Source of the DNA: Lutibacter litoralis
Lineage (GTDB): Bacteria; Bacteroidota; Bacteroidia; Flavobacteriales; Flavobacteriaceae
Assembly: GCF_014646675.1 (NCBI RefSeq)
Contig: NZ_BMNS01000003.1
Span: 186,001 to 250,000, forward strand
DNA: 64,000 nt
Reading direction: 5' to 3'
Part shown: one piece after another, positions 45,062 to 54,276 of the stretch
Numbering within the stretch: the first letter of the stretch is position 1
Layout: the number at the start of each line of letters is the position of its first letter
Notes under the pieces: model-generated
What the model was told of the DNA's origin: nothing
What the model saw: only the letters and a program-made list of their open reading frames with translations
The model's database searches: none
Position numbers and translations under genes: made by a program

Positions 45062-45568
45062 TTATTGAACTGGAATAAGTAATAATACTTTGTCCCAATT
45101 AAATAAAATACCGTTATCCTTATCAATAGAAAAAGTCATTTGTTCTGTACTTTTAGCAGCCGTATTAGCTCTTAATTTAATGCGTAACAAATCATTTTCC
45201 TCGTTATATCCGTTTGATCCCCACGCGTCATTTTTTTTGCTAAAAATAACAATCCATTCACCTTCTTCGGAAGGAATTAAGAATAATCCATATTTTCCTG
45301 CCGGAACAGTTGTGTTTTTAATAGTAACTTCTTTACTAAACCTTACAGTAGTGTTTTCATTAGCACCAGCTCTCCAAACTTTATTATATGGCACTAATTC
45401 TCCCCAAATAGTTCTTCCATTTACGCTTGGCGCACCATAATCAACAGTTAAAGAAACTTGTCCAATTTTTCCTGTAGCTTGTTTTCTAGGACTTTTTTGA
45501 GCAAATGTTATTGTTGCTACTAATAGAAATACAAGTGTTAGTTTAAATTTTGTCATTATTTTTGCCAT
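45062..45568 (-). CDS. DUF2911 family secreted protein (single domain)
   Basis: This 168-residue protein has a signal peptide (1-23, ending TFAQ) and one DUF2911 domain (about 30-165). The signature GRTIWGELVPYNKVWRAGANENTTVRF (about 51-77, in parts) is nearly the same as in its neighbour. The function of DUF2911 is unknown. The start overlaps the stop of the longer paralog by 13 bases, so the two are translationally coupled. It appears to be a duplicated domain without the TPR part. Confidence 0.85.
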   Translation of the reverse strand: MAKIMTKFKLTLVFLLVATITFAQKSPRKQATGKIGQVSLTVDYGAPSVNGRTIWGELVPYNKVWRAGANENTTVRFSKEVTIKNTTVPAGKYGLFLIPSEEGEWIVIFSKKNDAWGSNGYNEENDLLRIKLRANTAAKSTEQMTFSIDKDNGILFNWDKVLLLIPVQ

Positions 45569-46398
45569 TTTGCAATTGATTCTTTATTCATTTTAACATA
45601 ATCTGCATTGTTAGCTTTCATTGCACTTTCTAAAGATTTTTTTGCAGTAGCAATTGCTCCAGCTTTATCGCCCAGATCTGCTTGAATTAAACTCATTCTT
45701 CTTAAATACCAAAAAGGAGGATTATCTCCAGCAGTTGCTTTTTTCATCCAAGCTAAAGCCTGTTTTAAATCTTTACCTTCTGTGTGATAATAAGAAGCTG
45801 CTTGAAAGTAATCGTTTCCAGATGGCCCAGCCATTACAGTTTCTATACTTTTAGAAGTAATTTTGTCCGTTGGAACTTCAAAAGTAACACCTACATAAAC
45901 ATTTTCCCAAAGCATTCCTAAAACAGCAGAACCTGTTTTTACATCATCAAAAGTTAGTGTGAAAGATTCAATAGACATCGGCATTTCTTCAACTTTAGCG
46001 GTAGTTTTTGCGGCAACTTTACTTTCATCCCATTTTTGAGGAGCTCCCCAATTGTTGGAATCGCTATAAAAAATCACATCCCATGATGTTTCATTAGGAA
46101 TTGTGAAAATTGCATACGTTCCTTTTTTTAATTCTTGTCCGTCGATTGTTACATTGTCGCCAAAAGTTATTTTTGTATTGGCATTTGCTCCCGTTCTCCA
46201 AACTTCTCCGTAAGGCACTAAATCTCCAAAAATTGTTCTTCCACGCATAGCAGGGCGCGAGTATTCAACAGAAACGTCAGTTAAACCAACAACTTGTTCC
46301 ATTTTTGCAGCAGGACTTGGTTGTGGTGTTTTAATTTGCGCATAAGATGTTGAAATTAAACCAACAAATAATAATAAGAGTGATAATTTTTTTAGCAT
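45556..46398 (-). CDS. DUF2911 family secreted protein with C-terminal TPR-like region
   Basis: This 280-residue protein has a signal peptide (1-20, ending SYAQ), a DUF2911 domain (about 28-185; GRTIFGDLVPYGEVWRTGANANT in parts) and a helical C-terminal region (about 195-280) that resembles TPR repeats (QAASYYHTEGKDLKQALAWMKKA). The function is unknown. It is first in a two-gene operon with a single-domain paralog, and a -7 element lies at 46424-46431. Confidence 0.87.
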   Translation of the reverse strand: MLKKLSLLLLFVGLISTSYAQIKTPQPSPAAKMEQVVGLTDVSVEYSRPAMRGRTIFGDLVPYGEVWRTGANANTKITFGDNVTIDGQELKKGTYAIFTIPNETSWDVIFYSDSNNWGAPQKWDESKVAAKTTAKVEEMPMSIESFTLTFDDVKTGSAVLGMLWENVYVGVTFEVPTDKITSKSIETVMAGPSGNDYFQAASYYHTEGKDLKQALAWMKKATAGDNPPFWYLRRMSLIQADLGDKAGAIATAKKSLESAMKANNADYVKMNKESIAKWQK

Positions 46399-46423
46399 AA
46401 TAAGGTATATTTAAGTTTTGTAA

Positions 46424-46431
46424 CAAATATA
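46424..46431 (-). promoter_or_regulatory. -7 promoter element for the DUF2911 pair
   Basis: The minus strand reads TATATTTG, 26 bases upstream of the start of the longer DUF2911 gene. Confidence 0.5.
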
Positions 46432-46501
46432 ACTTATATAAAACCCTATAAACGAAGTGGTTTTAATTTTAACAAATTTTTAAGAAGAAGGTTTTAGAAA
46501 T

Positions 46502-48142
46502 TTAACTGTATTTTTTCTTTCTGAAGTAGTTAAATGTAAGTCCAAAAACACCCAAAATAATCAAAGGGAAAATAATATTAATCAACTGCCATTTTACAGC
46601 TTCTTCATAGGCTTTTTGTTTGTTTAAAAAAGCTATTTTTATGGTTTTAGAACGCAAGTTTATTAAGCCAGAATCGTCTAATAGGTAATTAACTGTATTT
46701 AATAAAAAGTCTTTATTTCCATAGCGTTTATTTATAAATTTATGAACACCCAATTCAATAGGTTTTCCTTTTACAATTTCATTTGCAATAATATCACCAT
46801 CTGAAATTACAACCATTTTAGTATTGGTGCTATTTTCTTTGTAATTATCTAGTTCAAAAGGTTTTACGCGGTTGCTGTATGCGGACTTAAATGCGCCCTC
46901 AAGCAACACAGCTAATGGTTTATTTCCATTAGAAAAATTAGCAGGATCTTGTTTTTGACTGATGCTTTTTAAAGAAATAATTGTAGGAGTTCCCACAACT
47001 TTTGAAAGCGGAGAACTTTGTAATAAAACAGTTTTTGTTATGTTATTTTTTAAAGTATCTATACTATTGGGAAATTTAAAATTAACGGGGGCAATATTAT
47101 TGTTTATAGGATGGTTATTTAAAGAATTAGTCAACGGAAAATAATTCCATTGAAAATTATTAAATTGTGTTTTATTTGCAATATTTCCTGTTGCCAATGT
47201 AATTTGAGAACTGTATAAATCGCTTATTAAATCTGGATTGATTCTAACACCATAATTAAAAAATAAATCGGTTAATCCTAAATCCCTGGGATACACTAAC
47301 GACTCTCCAGTTTGCATTAAGCTGTCTAATTCTGCGTGCACATTGTCTAGCGTCCACAATGTTTTTCCGCCTTGCATTACAAATTGATCTAGCGTATATT
47401 TTTCTTCTTCAGTAAACTTTTCGGTTGGTTTTGCAATGATTGCAAGATCGTAATTAAAAAGCTGATGTGCTGTTTTTTGTGGTTGCTCAGCAACAGCATC
47501 TAAGCTAAAAGGAGCAAGGTAATAGTAGTCACCTAATTTCTTTAAAAAATCGAATAAATAAATATCATCTAATGTCCCTTTACCACGTAATACAGCTATT
47601 TTTTTAGATTTTACCGTTGTTACTTTATGAATGGCATGTGCAAAAGCATATTCTAAATTTTGAATAGAACTTTGTAATTGCTCATCTTGCGAATTAGAAA
47701 AAATATCTTTTAACAAAGAGACGTACTCTGTTTTATCTTTATAATTAATTTCTGCAAAAGGAAACAAAACAATTTCAGATAATTTCCCATTTTCTTCAAC
47801 TTGTAATCTGCTTGGTTCAAGACCTTTTTCTATTAACTCTTGAGCGTTTTCAATTGGATTTATAAATCTAAAGTGTATATTCTTATTACGGATTTTTAAT
47901 TCTTCTAAATGTAGTTTAGTTTCAATTTGAAGGCGTTTAAATTCCGCAGGAAAATCACCTTCCAGATATACTTTAATACCAATAATTTCATCAACATTCG
48001 CTAAAATATTTTCTGTTGTTTTAGATAACGTATAGCGCTTGTCTTCTGTTAGGTCAAATCTTTTGTAAATCTTTGATCCAATGTAGTTTATTAAGATTAT
48101 TCCTATAAGAAATACTATTATTTTAGAATACTTATTTTTCAT
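46502..48142 (-). CDS. gldG: gliding motility ABC transporter substrate-binding protein GldG
   Basis: This 546-residue membrane protein has an N-terminal helix (about 7-24), a large periplasmic region and a C-terminal helix (about 516-536). The family layout RFDLTEDKRYTLS (about 29-41) and the GldG/ABC-type_uncharacterised fold are recognisable. In Flavobacterium johnsoniae GldF and GldG form, with GldA, an ABC transporter linked to gliding. It overlaps gldF by 11 bases. gldA, the ATPase, is not in the window. Gliding itself is inferred; some non-gliding relatives keep these genes. Confidence 0.92.
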   Translation of the reverse strand: MKNKYSKIIVFLIGIILINYIGSKIYKRFDLTEDKRYTLSKTTENILANVDEIIGIKVYLEGDFPAEFKRLQIETKLHLEELKIRNKNIHFRFINPIENAQELIEKGLEPSRLQVEENGKLSEIVLFPFAEINYKDKTEYVSLLKDIFSNSQDEQLQSSIQNLEYAFAHAIHKVTTVKSKKIAVLRGKGTLDDIYLFDFLKKLGDYYYLAPFSLDAVAEQPQKTAHQLFNYDLAIIAKPTEKFTEEEKYTLDQFVMQGGKTLWTLDNVHAELDSLMQTGESLVYPRDLGLTDLFFNYGVRINPDLISDLYSSQITLATGNIANKTQFNNFQWNYFPLTNSLNNHPINNNIAPVNFKFPNSIDTLKNNITKTVLLQSSPLSKVVGTPTIISLKSISQKQDPANFSNGNKPLAVLLEGAFKSAYSNRVKPFELDNYKENSTNTKMVVISDGDIIANEIVKGKPIELGVHKFINKRYGNKDFLLNTVNYLLDDSGLINLRSKTIKIAFLNKQKAYEEAVKWQLINIIFPLIILGVFGLTFNYFRKKKYS

Positions 48143-48860
48143 GTTGTATTCTAAGTTTAGTTAAAAATAAAAAGAAGGCAGTCACTGATATAAAATAGAG
48201 TAAATCTTGTGTGTCTAAAACACCTTTTCCAATACTGCTATAATGGCTGTTCATTCCAATTTTTTGAATTAAATAATCTGAATTTCCAAATAGGTTATAG
48301 GTAGCTAAAGCTTCAAAACCATAAAATAAGAAAAACGAACTAAAAACGGCTATTATAAAAGAAACAATTTGATTGTTAGAAAGTGTGGAAGAAAAAATTC
48401 CGATGGCTGTATAAGCATTCGCTAAAAATAGCAATCCTAAAAAAGATCCAATTGTGGTACCAATATTAATGTTTCCAATAGGATTTCCTAATTGATATAA
48501 GCTAAACACATAAATTAATGTTGGTATTATTGCTAAAACAGCTAAAATTAATGCTCCAAAAAATTTACCTAAAATTAATTGCCAATCGGTTAGTGGTTTT
48601 GTTCTTAAAATTTCAATAGTTCCGGCATTAAATTCATCGGAAAAACTGCGCATTGTTATTGCAGGAATTAAAAAAATAAAAATCCAAGGAGCTAAAAAAA
48701 AGTAACTGCTTAAATCGGAAAAACCTGCATGTAAAATATTATAATCTCCTTCAAAAATCCAAAGAAATAGTCCGTTAATTACTAAATATACCGCAATTAC
48801 CAAATAGCCAATTGGAGAAGAAAAAAAGGAAATAAGTTCTTTTTTTAGAATGGGTAACAT
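48132..48860 (-). CDS. gldF: gliding motility ABC transporter permease GldF
   Basis: This 242-residue protein has six predicted membrane helices (about 12-34, 52-74, 100-125, 135-158, 165-185 and 218-236), matching the GldF permease of the gliding ABC transporter. The segment AITMRSFSDEFNAGTIEILRTKPLTDWQ (about 64-91, in parts) is a strong signature shared with ABC-2 type permeases. It precedes gldG with an 11-base overlap and follows the monooxygenase-like gene by 23 bases. Confidence 0.93.
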   Translation of the reverse strand: MLPILKKELISFFSSPIGYLVIAVYLVINGLFLWIFEGDYNILHAGFSDLSSYFFLAPWIFIFLIPAITMRSFSDEFNAGTIEILRTKPLTDWQLILGKFFGALILAVLAIIPTLIYVFSLYQLGNPIGNINIGTTIGSFLGLLFLANAYTAIGIFSSTLSNNQIVSFIIAVFSSFFLFYGFEALATYNLFGNSDYLIQKIGMNSHYSSIGKGVLDTQDLLYFISVTAFFLFLTKLRIQHEK

Positions 48861-48883
48861 TAATTAGGTTTAAAAGTTTAAAA

Positions 48884-49180
48884 CTATTCCAAAACAAAGA
48901 GTTTGTCAACACTCCAGGCTTCAGGTTTTTTATTAAATAATTTTTTCGTTTTTGTCCAAACTGATTTAAACAATTCGGAATTTCTATAATTTTCTAGATC
49001 TTGCTCAGATTCCCAATAGCTATAAGTAAAAAATACTGTTGGTTCTTTTTTATCTCTATATAACTCTAATAAACGGCAGCCTTTAAAATTTCGTATTTTT
49101 TCTTTGTTATTGTTAAAATTTTGAAGGAATTTTTCAATATTAGAAGCTTCAAAACTCATTTTTACAATGCGAACAAACAT
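48884..49180 (-). CDS. antibiotic-biosynthesis-monooxygenase-like (ABM domain) small protein
   Basis: This 98-residue protein has a single dimeric alpha/beta-barrel domain. MFVRIVKMSF starts the first strand, and FFTYSYWESEQDLENYRNSELFKSVW (about 50-75, in parts) is the typical ABM strand-helix element. Such proteins act as small oxygenases or heme-degrading enzymes in other species; no metal or heme ligand can be identified here. It is 9 bases after the SAM-hydrolase-type gene and 23 bases before gldF, so it is probably co-transcribed with them. Confidence 0.82.
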   Translation of the reverse strand: MFVRIVKMSFEASNIEKFLQNFNNNKEKIRNFKGCRLLELYRDKKEPTVFFTYSYWESEQDLENYRNSELFKSVWTKTKKLFNKKPEAWSVDKLFVLE

Positions 49181-49189
49181 AGTTTAATT

Positions 49190-50020
49190 TTAAATAAAAT
49201 TAATAGTTAATTTATCTCTGTAATTTAAACCAAGTAAAGAAGCTGCACCACCAACCGTATTTAAATTACTTCTATAAATTGCAATTTCTAAATAATTTGC
49301 AGAATTAAATAACGCCAACCTGCTTCCTTCTTTTTGACGTATTTCTTTAGGTACAGAAAAATCAACAAATTCACTGTATTTAGAATAAATTTTCTTAAAA
49401 GTATATCTATTTGCAGTTATTTCAAAATTACGCCCTTTACCAACTTCTTGAAACAATTTTTTTGAGATATTACTTATAGAATTTCCATAATTATCGATAT
49501 AAATTATATTTCCAGAAATTGAAGTATTGTCACTTGAAATAAACGGTTGTAATTCTATTAGTTTTTTTACATCACTAATTACTTTTCCAATAACTTCAAG
49601 GGTTCCACCTCTAGCAATATGGCATGCCACTTTTACAAAAATATCTAAAACAGGAAAACTTGTTTCTACACGATCGTGAATATTAATCTCAACTATTTTT
49701 TCTGGTTTAATTTCGGCGGTTAAAAGAGAAATTACTCCATTATTTGCACAAATAAAATAATGGTTGTCTAATTTAAGTGCAATATGTTTGTTTTCTTCAT
49801 TTAACTCGGAATCTACTCCAATTATATGGATACTTCCATCAGGAAAACCTTTATATGCATTTTTTAAAATATATGCCGTTTCGGTTATGTTAAATGGAGC
49901 AATTTGGTGTGATATATCAACAATTCGGGCATCGGCTAATTCGCTGTAAATAGTGCCTTTTACAGAACCAACAAAATGATCTTTTGTCCCAAAATCAGTA
50001 GTTAATGTAATTATTGACAT
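49190..50020 (-). CDS. SAM hydroxide adenosyltransferase/hydrolase family protein (DUF62)
   Basis: From the ATG at 50020 the protein has 276 residues and begins MSIITLTTDFGTKDHF, the usual start of this family. An upstream ATG at 50056 would add 12 basic residues that relatives lack. Family members cleave S-adenosylmethionine to adenosine and methionine using water or hydroxide. The N-terminal domain carries TDFGT and VDSE motifs; the C-terminal barrel has NYGNSISNIS (about 177-186). The physiological role is not clear. It leads the ABM-gldF-gldG transcript and is divergent from phoH. Confidence 0.88.
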   Translation of the reverse strand: MSIITLTTDFGTKDHFVGSVKGTIYSELADARIVDISHQIAPFNITETAYILKNAYKGFPDGSIHIIGVDSELNEENKHIALKLDNHYFICANNGVISLLTAEIKPEKIVEINIHDRVETSFPVLDIFVKVACHIARGGTLEVIGKVISDVKKLIELQPFISSDNTSISGNIIYIDNYGNSISNISKKLFQEVGKGRNFEITANRYTFKKIYSKYSEFVDFSVPKEIRQKEGSRLALFNSANYLEIAIYRSNLNTVGGAASLLGLNYRDKLTINFI

Positions 50021-50123
50021 AAAATATATACACGATTTTTTTTTAATGAATAGCAATTAAATATCCTTAATAAAATGTTTAAAACTTATTCAAAAAGTTT
50101 TAATTATTGTTATTTGATATAAT

Positions 50124-50131
50124 TAAATTTG
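50124..50131 (+). promoter_or_regulatory. -7 promoter element for phoH
   Basis: TAAATTTG matches TAnnTTTG, about 73 bases upstream of the phoH start. A TTG occurs only 14 bases before it rather than 19. Confidence 0.4.
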
Positions 50132-50203
50132 TTTTGCAAATCTAATCATTTATTCGGTTATTTTATGTACATTTTATTGAATTAAACTTAACACATTTTA
50201 CAT

Positions 50204-51157
50204 TTGAACGAACGTATTATTGAACTAACAGAGATAAACCCAGAGGATTTGTTTGGTACTCAGAACTCAAACGTAGATATTTTACGTAAATATTACCCAA
50301 AACTTAAAATTGTTGCTCGTGGCACTAGTTTAAAGGCTTTTGGAGAACCAACTATTTTAGATGAGTTTGAGAAACGGGTTAAGATGCTTATTAAATATTT
50401 TAACCGTTATAATAAATTAGATGAAAATAGTATTGAACGTATGCTAACTTCAAATGGTAAAGAGCATAAAAGTTCTAAATTAGCAGATGGAGTGTTGGTG
50501 CATGGTGTTGGCGGAAAGTTAATAAAAGCACAAACTGCAAACCAACGTAAAATGGTTGAATTAATGGATGTTAACGATATGCTTTTTGCAATTGGACCAG
50601 CGGGTACAGGTAAAACATATACAGCAGTTGCATTAGCGGTTAAGGCATTGAAAGAAAAAGAAGTAAAACGTATTATACTGACTCGTCCAGCAGTTGAGTC
50701 TGGTGAGAATCTAGGGTTTCTACCTGGAGATTTAAAAGAAAAGCTAGATCCATATATGCAACCTTTATATGATGCTTTACGAGATATGATTCCTTTTGAA
50801 AGGTTAGATTCTTATATTGAAAAGGGGGTAATTCAAATTGCACCGCTAGCATTTATGCGTGGTAGAACTTTGGACAATGCATTTGTTATTTTAGATGAAG
50901 CACAAAACACTACACACAATCAAATGAAAATGTTTTTAACCAGAATGGGAAAAAACGCAAAATTTGTTATTAATGGTGATCCTGGTCAAATAGATTTACC
51001 TAGACGACAAGTTTCTGGTTTAAAGGAAGCAATTTTAACGCTTAAGAATGTTAAAGGTATTGCATTTGTTCATTTAGATGAAAAAGATGTAATTAGACAT
51101 AGATTAGTAAAAGAAATAATTTCAGCTTATAAAAGTTTGACAGTTGGGAATGAATAG
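50204..51157 (+). CDS. PhoH family ATPase
   Basis: This 317-residue cytoplasmic protein has a PhoH-type P-loop domain (about 110-310). Walker A is GPAGTGKT (about 127-134), and the DEAQN segment (about 227-231) is the Walker B-like box. The N-terminal 100 residues contain a KH-like RNA-binding region, common in this family. It probably acts on RNA as a helicase or ribonuclease partner. It starts at a TTG codon (50204): the sequence NERIIELTEIN directly after it is the conserved N-terminus, and no in-frame ATG is nearby. purC follows 81 bases later. Confidence 0.93.
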   Translation: MNERIIELTEINPEDLFGTQNSNVDILRKYYPKLKIVARGTSLKAFGEPTILDEFEKRVKMLIKYFNRYNKLDENSIERMLTSNGKEHKSSKLADGVLVHGVGGKLIKAQTANQRKMVELMDVNDMLFAIGPAGTGKTYTAVALAVKALKEKEVKRIILTRPAVESGENLGFLPGDLKEKLDPYMQPLYDALRDMIPFERLDSYIEKGVIQIAPLAFMRGRTLDNAFVILDEAQNTTHNQMKMFLTRMGKNAKFVINGDPGQIDLPRRQVSGLKEAILTLKNVKGIAFVHLDEKDVIRHRLVKEIISAYKSLTVGNE

Positions 51158-51238
51158 ATTCTTGTAAGAGAAAAATCTTATAGGCGTTTGAAACACAATG
51201 CTATAATTGAACAAGTTAATAGATAAATATTTAAAATA

Positions 51239-52189
51239 ATGAGCAATACAATCAATAATACGAATTATAATTTTCCAAAACAGAAATCTTATTATAAAGG
51301 AAAAGTTAGAGAAGTTTATAATATTAATGATGAAATTTTAGTGATGATTGCATCGGATAGACTTTCTGCATTTGATGTTGTAATGCCAAAGCAAATACCC
51401 TATAAAGGGCAAATTTTAAATCAGATTGCTTCTAAAATGATGGAGGCAACAAAGGATATTGTTCCAAATTGGATTATTTCAATTCCAGATCCAAATGTGG
51501 CAATTGGACATCTGTGTGAACCATTTAAAGTAGAAATGGTGATCCGAGGATATATGTCTGGTCACGCAGCTAGAGAATATAAAGCAGGTAAAAGGATGTT
51601 ATGTGGTGTTCCAATGCCAGAAGGAATGAAAGAAAATGATAAATTTCCTGAACCAATAATTACTCCTGCAACAAAAGCAGCAGATGGCGATCACGATGAA
51701 GATATTTCTAAAGAAGATATTATTGCTAAAGGAATAGTTTCAAAAGAAGATTATGAAATCTTGGAAAAATATACACGTGCTTTATTTCAAAGAGGCACTG
51801 AAATTGCAGCTGAAAGAGGTTTAATTTTAGTGGACACAAAATATGAATTTGGAAAAACTAAAGATGGAAAAATTTTATTGATTGATGAAATTCATACACC
51901 AGATTCTTCACGTTATTTTTATGCCGAAGGGTACAAAGAAAGACAGAATAGAGGAGAAGCTCAAAAACAGTTGTCTAAAGAATTTGTACGTCAGTGGTTA
52001 ATTGCCAATGGTTTTCAAGGATTAGAAGGACAAACAGTGCCAGAGATGAGTGACGAAAAAATTCAAGAAATTTCTGAAAGATATATTGAATTGTTCGAAA
52101 ATATTACTGGAGAAATTTTTGTAAAATCTGATGTACAAAATATTTCTAAAAGAATTGAACGGAACATCTTAACTTTTTTGAATAGTTAA
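51239..52189 (+). CDS. purC: phosphoribosylaminoimidazolesuccinocarboxamide synthase
   Basis: This 316-residue enzyme joins aspartate to CAIR in de novo purine synthesis. The N-terminal [12 protein letters not shown] (about 18-29) and [10 protein letters not shown] (about 37-46) are SAICAR synthetase signatures; [11 protein letters not shown] (about 220-230) matches the second signature. It is longer than the E. coli protein (237), like the eukaryote/Bacteroidota-type form. It stands 81 bases after phoH and is convergent with a 5'-nucleotidase gene that degrades the end products of the pathway outside the cell. Confidence 0.96.
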   Translation: MSNTINNTNYNFPKQKSYYKGKVREVYNINDEILVMIASDRLSAFDVVMPKQIPYKGQILNQIASKMMEATKDIVPNWIISIPDPNVAIGHLCEPFKVEMVIRGYMSGHAAREYKAGKRMLCGVPMPEGMKENDKFPEPIITPATKAADGDHDEDISKEDIIAKGIVSKEDYEILEKYTRALFQRGTEIAAERGLILVDTKYEFGKTKDGKILLIDEIHTPDSSRYFYAEGYKERQNRGEAQKQLSKEFVRQWLIANGFQGLEGQTVPEMSDEKIQEISERYIELFENITGEIFVKSDVQNISKRIERNILTFLNS

Positions 52190-52200
52190 GATTTCAATAA

Positions 52201-53631
52201 TTATTCATATTTGAAGTAACTATTTATGGTTGTATAATTTATTGGGGCTGTTGTGTTTTCAAGATAATTTATTAAAGTTTCGGCAGTTGTATATGGCAGG
52301 AATATTGGGTTTTTAGTAAAATAATTATCGTAAACAGCAGGTATATAGTCATTCAGCCCTATTGTTAACGTTTCGTTATCATTTAAAATTTCATTGTTTT
52401 TATTTTTAATAATAATTGAATTATTATCTTGTTCAATTATAACACCTGAATAATAAAGAGAGGCTTTACTGCCTTTTAAAAAATTTTTAATTTCGGCAAC
52501 AGTCATTGTGTAAGTTACACTTCCATTATTAAAAGGATCTATACTATAAATTTCACTTTTTAAAATGTAGCCTTCATTTAAATTACTTCTAATCCCTCCA
52601 GTATTTTGAAAAGTAATATCAACATTCATTTCATTTCTTAGCGCATCAGTATAAAAACTACCAACGTTAGACCTATTATGATAGGCTTCAGAAAAACCAA
52701 TAACTTCATTTAAATTAGCATCTATATTGTAAGTGTCAATTAGGTCTTTTATAGTACTATTATATTCTTGGTAAGTAGTTAAATTAATTAATGTGTAATT
52801 TGATTTTTTTATCTTTTTATTCTCAATCTCTAATTCAATTTTGCCTAGATAATTAAGATTAGAACCTGCGTGATAAATTGGAATATTATTAATAGTGTTA
52901 TTCACTTTAGTGTGTGAATGTCCTCCAATTATTAAATCAAAATATGGGTACTTGTTAGAAATATTAGAATCGGTTGATTCTCCCAAATGTGTAAGCGCAA
53001 TGTACAAATCAGAATTTTCAGTTTCTTTAAGTTGAGCATAGTTGCTAATTATGTTTTGGTACTTTTCAAAAGTTAAATTTTTCACTCTCCAAGGATGTGT
53101 AGAAGGAATAATATCATCGTCTTTTCCATTAGTTTCTACCAAACCTAGAAAAGTAACACTTAAATTATTTATTGAAATAGTTTTAAATTCATGGGGTTCT
53201 GGGATTCCGCTGTTATTCATTTCAACATTGGCACAAACCCACTCAAATTGAGATTGGTTAAACCTGTCTTTTAAAATGGCTTCTCCGTAATCAAATTCGT
53301 GGTTGCCAATTACAGAGATATCAATCCCAGTTTTATTCATTAAATCAATCATTGGAAAACCTTTTTCTGGGTGATTGTCTACAACTGGATTTCCTGAAAA
53401 AATATCTCCACTACAAACCAATAAAACATTAGTTTCTTTTTTTTCTTTAGCTACAATATCTTTTATTTTTGCAAAATTATTTAATTGTCCGTGTTGGTCG
53501 TTTATATGAAATATTGTAAGGGTTTTTAAATTTTTTTCTGGTATTGGAACGGCATTATTACTTTCTTTGGAGCAAGCGAAAAAAGAAAGTAATAATGCAG
53601 AAATTAGAATATATTTAAATGTAAATTTCAT
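52201..53631 (-). CDS. 5'-nucleotidase/UshA-type metallophosphoesterase lipoprotein (fused form)
   Basis: This 476-residue lipoprotein (lipobox FFACS, Cys20) has both domains of UshA-type 5'-nucleotidase. The metallophosphoesterase domain shows FHINDQHGQL, SGDIFSG, GNHEFDYG, THLGES and GGHSHT. The C-terminal domain shows SNVGSFYTDAL and FQNTGGIRSNL, but the usual NGGD substrate loop near the end is not recognisable (here NDYIPAVYDNYF). It may therefore act on an altered substrate. It is monocistronic. A split version of the same enzyme is encoded at 21183-22863. Confidence 0.9.
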   Translation of the reverse strand: MKFTFKYILISALLLSFFACSKESNNAVPIPEKNLKTLTIFHINDQHGQLNNFAKIKDIVAKEKKETNVLLVCSGDIFSGNPVVDNHPEKGFPMIDLMNKTGIDISVIGNHEFDYGEAILKDRFNQSQFEWVCANVEMNNSGIPEPHEFKTISINNLSVTFLGLVETNGKDDDIIPSTHPWRVKNLTFEKYQNIISNYAQLKETENSDLYIALTHLGESTDSNISNKYPYFDLIIGGHSHTKVNNTINNIPIYHAGSNLNYLGKIELEIENKKIKKSNYTLINLTTYQEYNSTIKDLIDTYNIDANLNEVIGFSEAYHNRSNVGSFYTDALRNEMNVDITFQNTGGIRSNLNEGYILKSEIYSIDPFNNGSVTYTMTVAEIKNFLKGSKASLYYSGVIIEQDNNSIIIKNKNNEILNDNETLTIGLNDYIPAVYDNYFTKNPIFLPYTTAETLINYLENTTAPINYTTINSYFKYE

Positions 53632-53741
53632 AGGTTATTTTTTGATTGAAAATCGAACGAGCTTTAGAATGCTTTTAAATAAAAACCAAATCTAGAACTT
53701 ATTATGAAGTAAGAATATAGAATCTTACTGTTTTTAATTGA

Positions 53742-54185
53742 TTATCCTTCAAATTCTTTTTCTATAACTGTTAAAACTTCAATTAAATCGTTAGTATTTA
53801 AAGGGGTTGAATTTAACCAATTTAAAGCGGTATTATTTGTAGAAAAAACAGCAACTTGTTGCTCAACATCTGCCAACAATGTTTTGTAGATTGTGGTTTT
53901 AACAACTTGATCAGGAGTTCTTGTAATAAAGGCTATTTTTCTTCTACCTAGTTTAGGAGTGTTCTTTTTAATAAAATTCACAAACTTTATGATATCCTCT
54001 GGGGGAGTTAAGAATCTGACATTTTTAAAATGAATTAAGTAATTGAGACCCGTTTTAAAGCCTTTATCATTAAATATTTTTTCTTTAAATTTAATGTAGG
54101 AATTAACATCGATATTCCCTTTATGGTATTCGATAATAATATTATGTTTAGCAATTATTTTATATGAACTTTTTAAATCTGCCAT
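53742..54185 (-). CDS. STAS/SpoIIAA-like small protein
   Basis: From the ATG at 54185 this is a 147-residue cytoplasmic protein. The alternating strand-helix order (YKIIAKHNIIIEYHKGNI, then NYLIHFKNVRFLTPPEDI) resembles the SpoIIAA/STAS-like domain found in many Bacteroidota proteins of unknown role. A longer ORF start at 54266 would pass through the yidC terminator and adds residues with no similarity to a domain, so the shorter start is preferred. It is separated from yidC by a terminator. The function is unknown; a signalling role is only inferred from the fold. Confidence 0.7.
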   Translation of the reverse strand: MADLKSSYKIIAKHNIIIEYHKGNIDVNSYIKFKEKIFNDKGFKTGLNYLIHFKNVRFLTPPEDIIKFVNFIKKNTPKLGRRKIAFITRTPDQVVKTTIYKTLLADVEQQVAVFSTNNTALNWLNSTPLNTNDLIEVLTVIEKEFEG

Positions 54186-54220
54186 ATAACAGTTTGGGGT
54201 TTGGTTAGAATATAAATTTA

Positions 54221-54254
54221 AAAAAAAAGTCCTTTTGAAAAAACAAAAGGACTT
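54221..54254 (-). terminator. rho-independent terminator of yidC
   Basis: AAGTCCTTTTG and CAAAAGGACTT form an 11-base stem around a 6-base loop. On the minus strand it ends in eight Ts, 23 bases past the yidC stop. Confidence 0.88.
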
Positions 54255-54276
54255 AGAATTTAACAAATGGTACGTT

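Noticed and set aside
50021-50056. 12-codon N-terminal extension of the SAM-hydrolase-type protein
   Set aside because: Relatives start at MSIITLTTDFG; the added residues are basic and AT-derived.
54186-54266. Upstream extension of the STAS-like protein to 54266
   Set aside because: The 27 extra codons read through the yidC terminator hairpin and add no domain; the ATG at 54185 directly precedes the conserved part.
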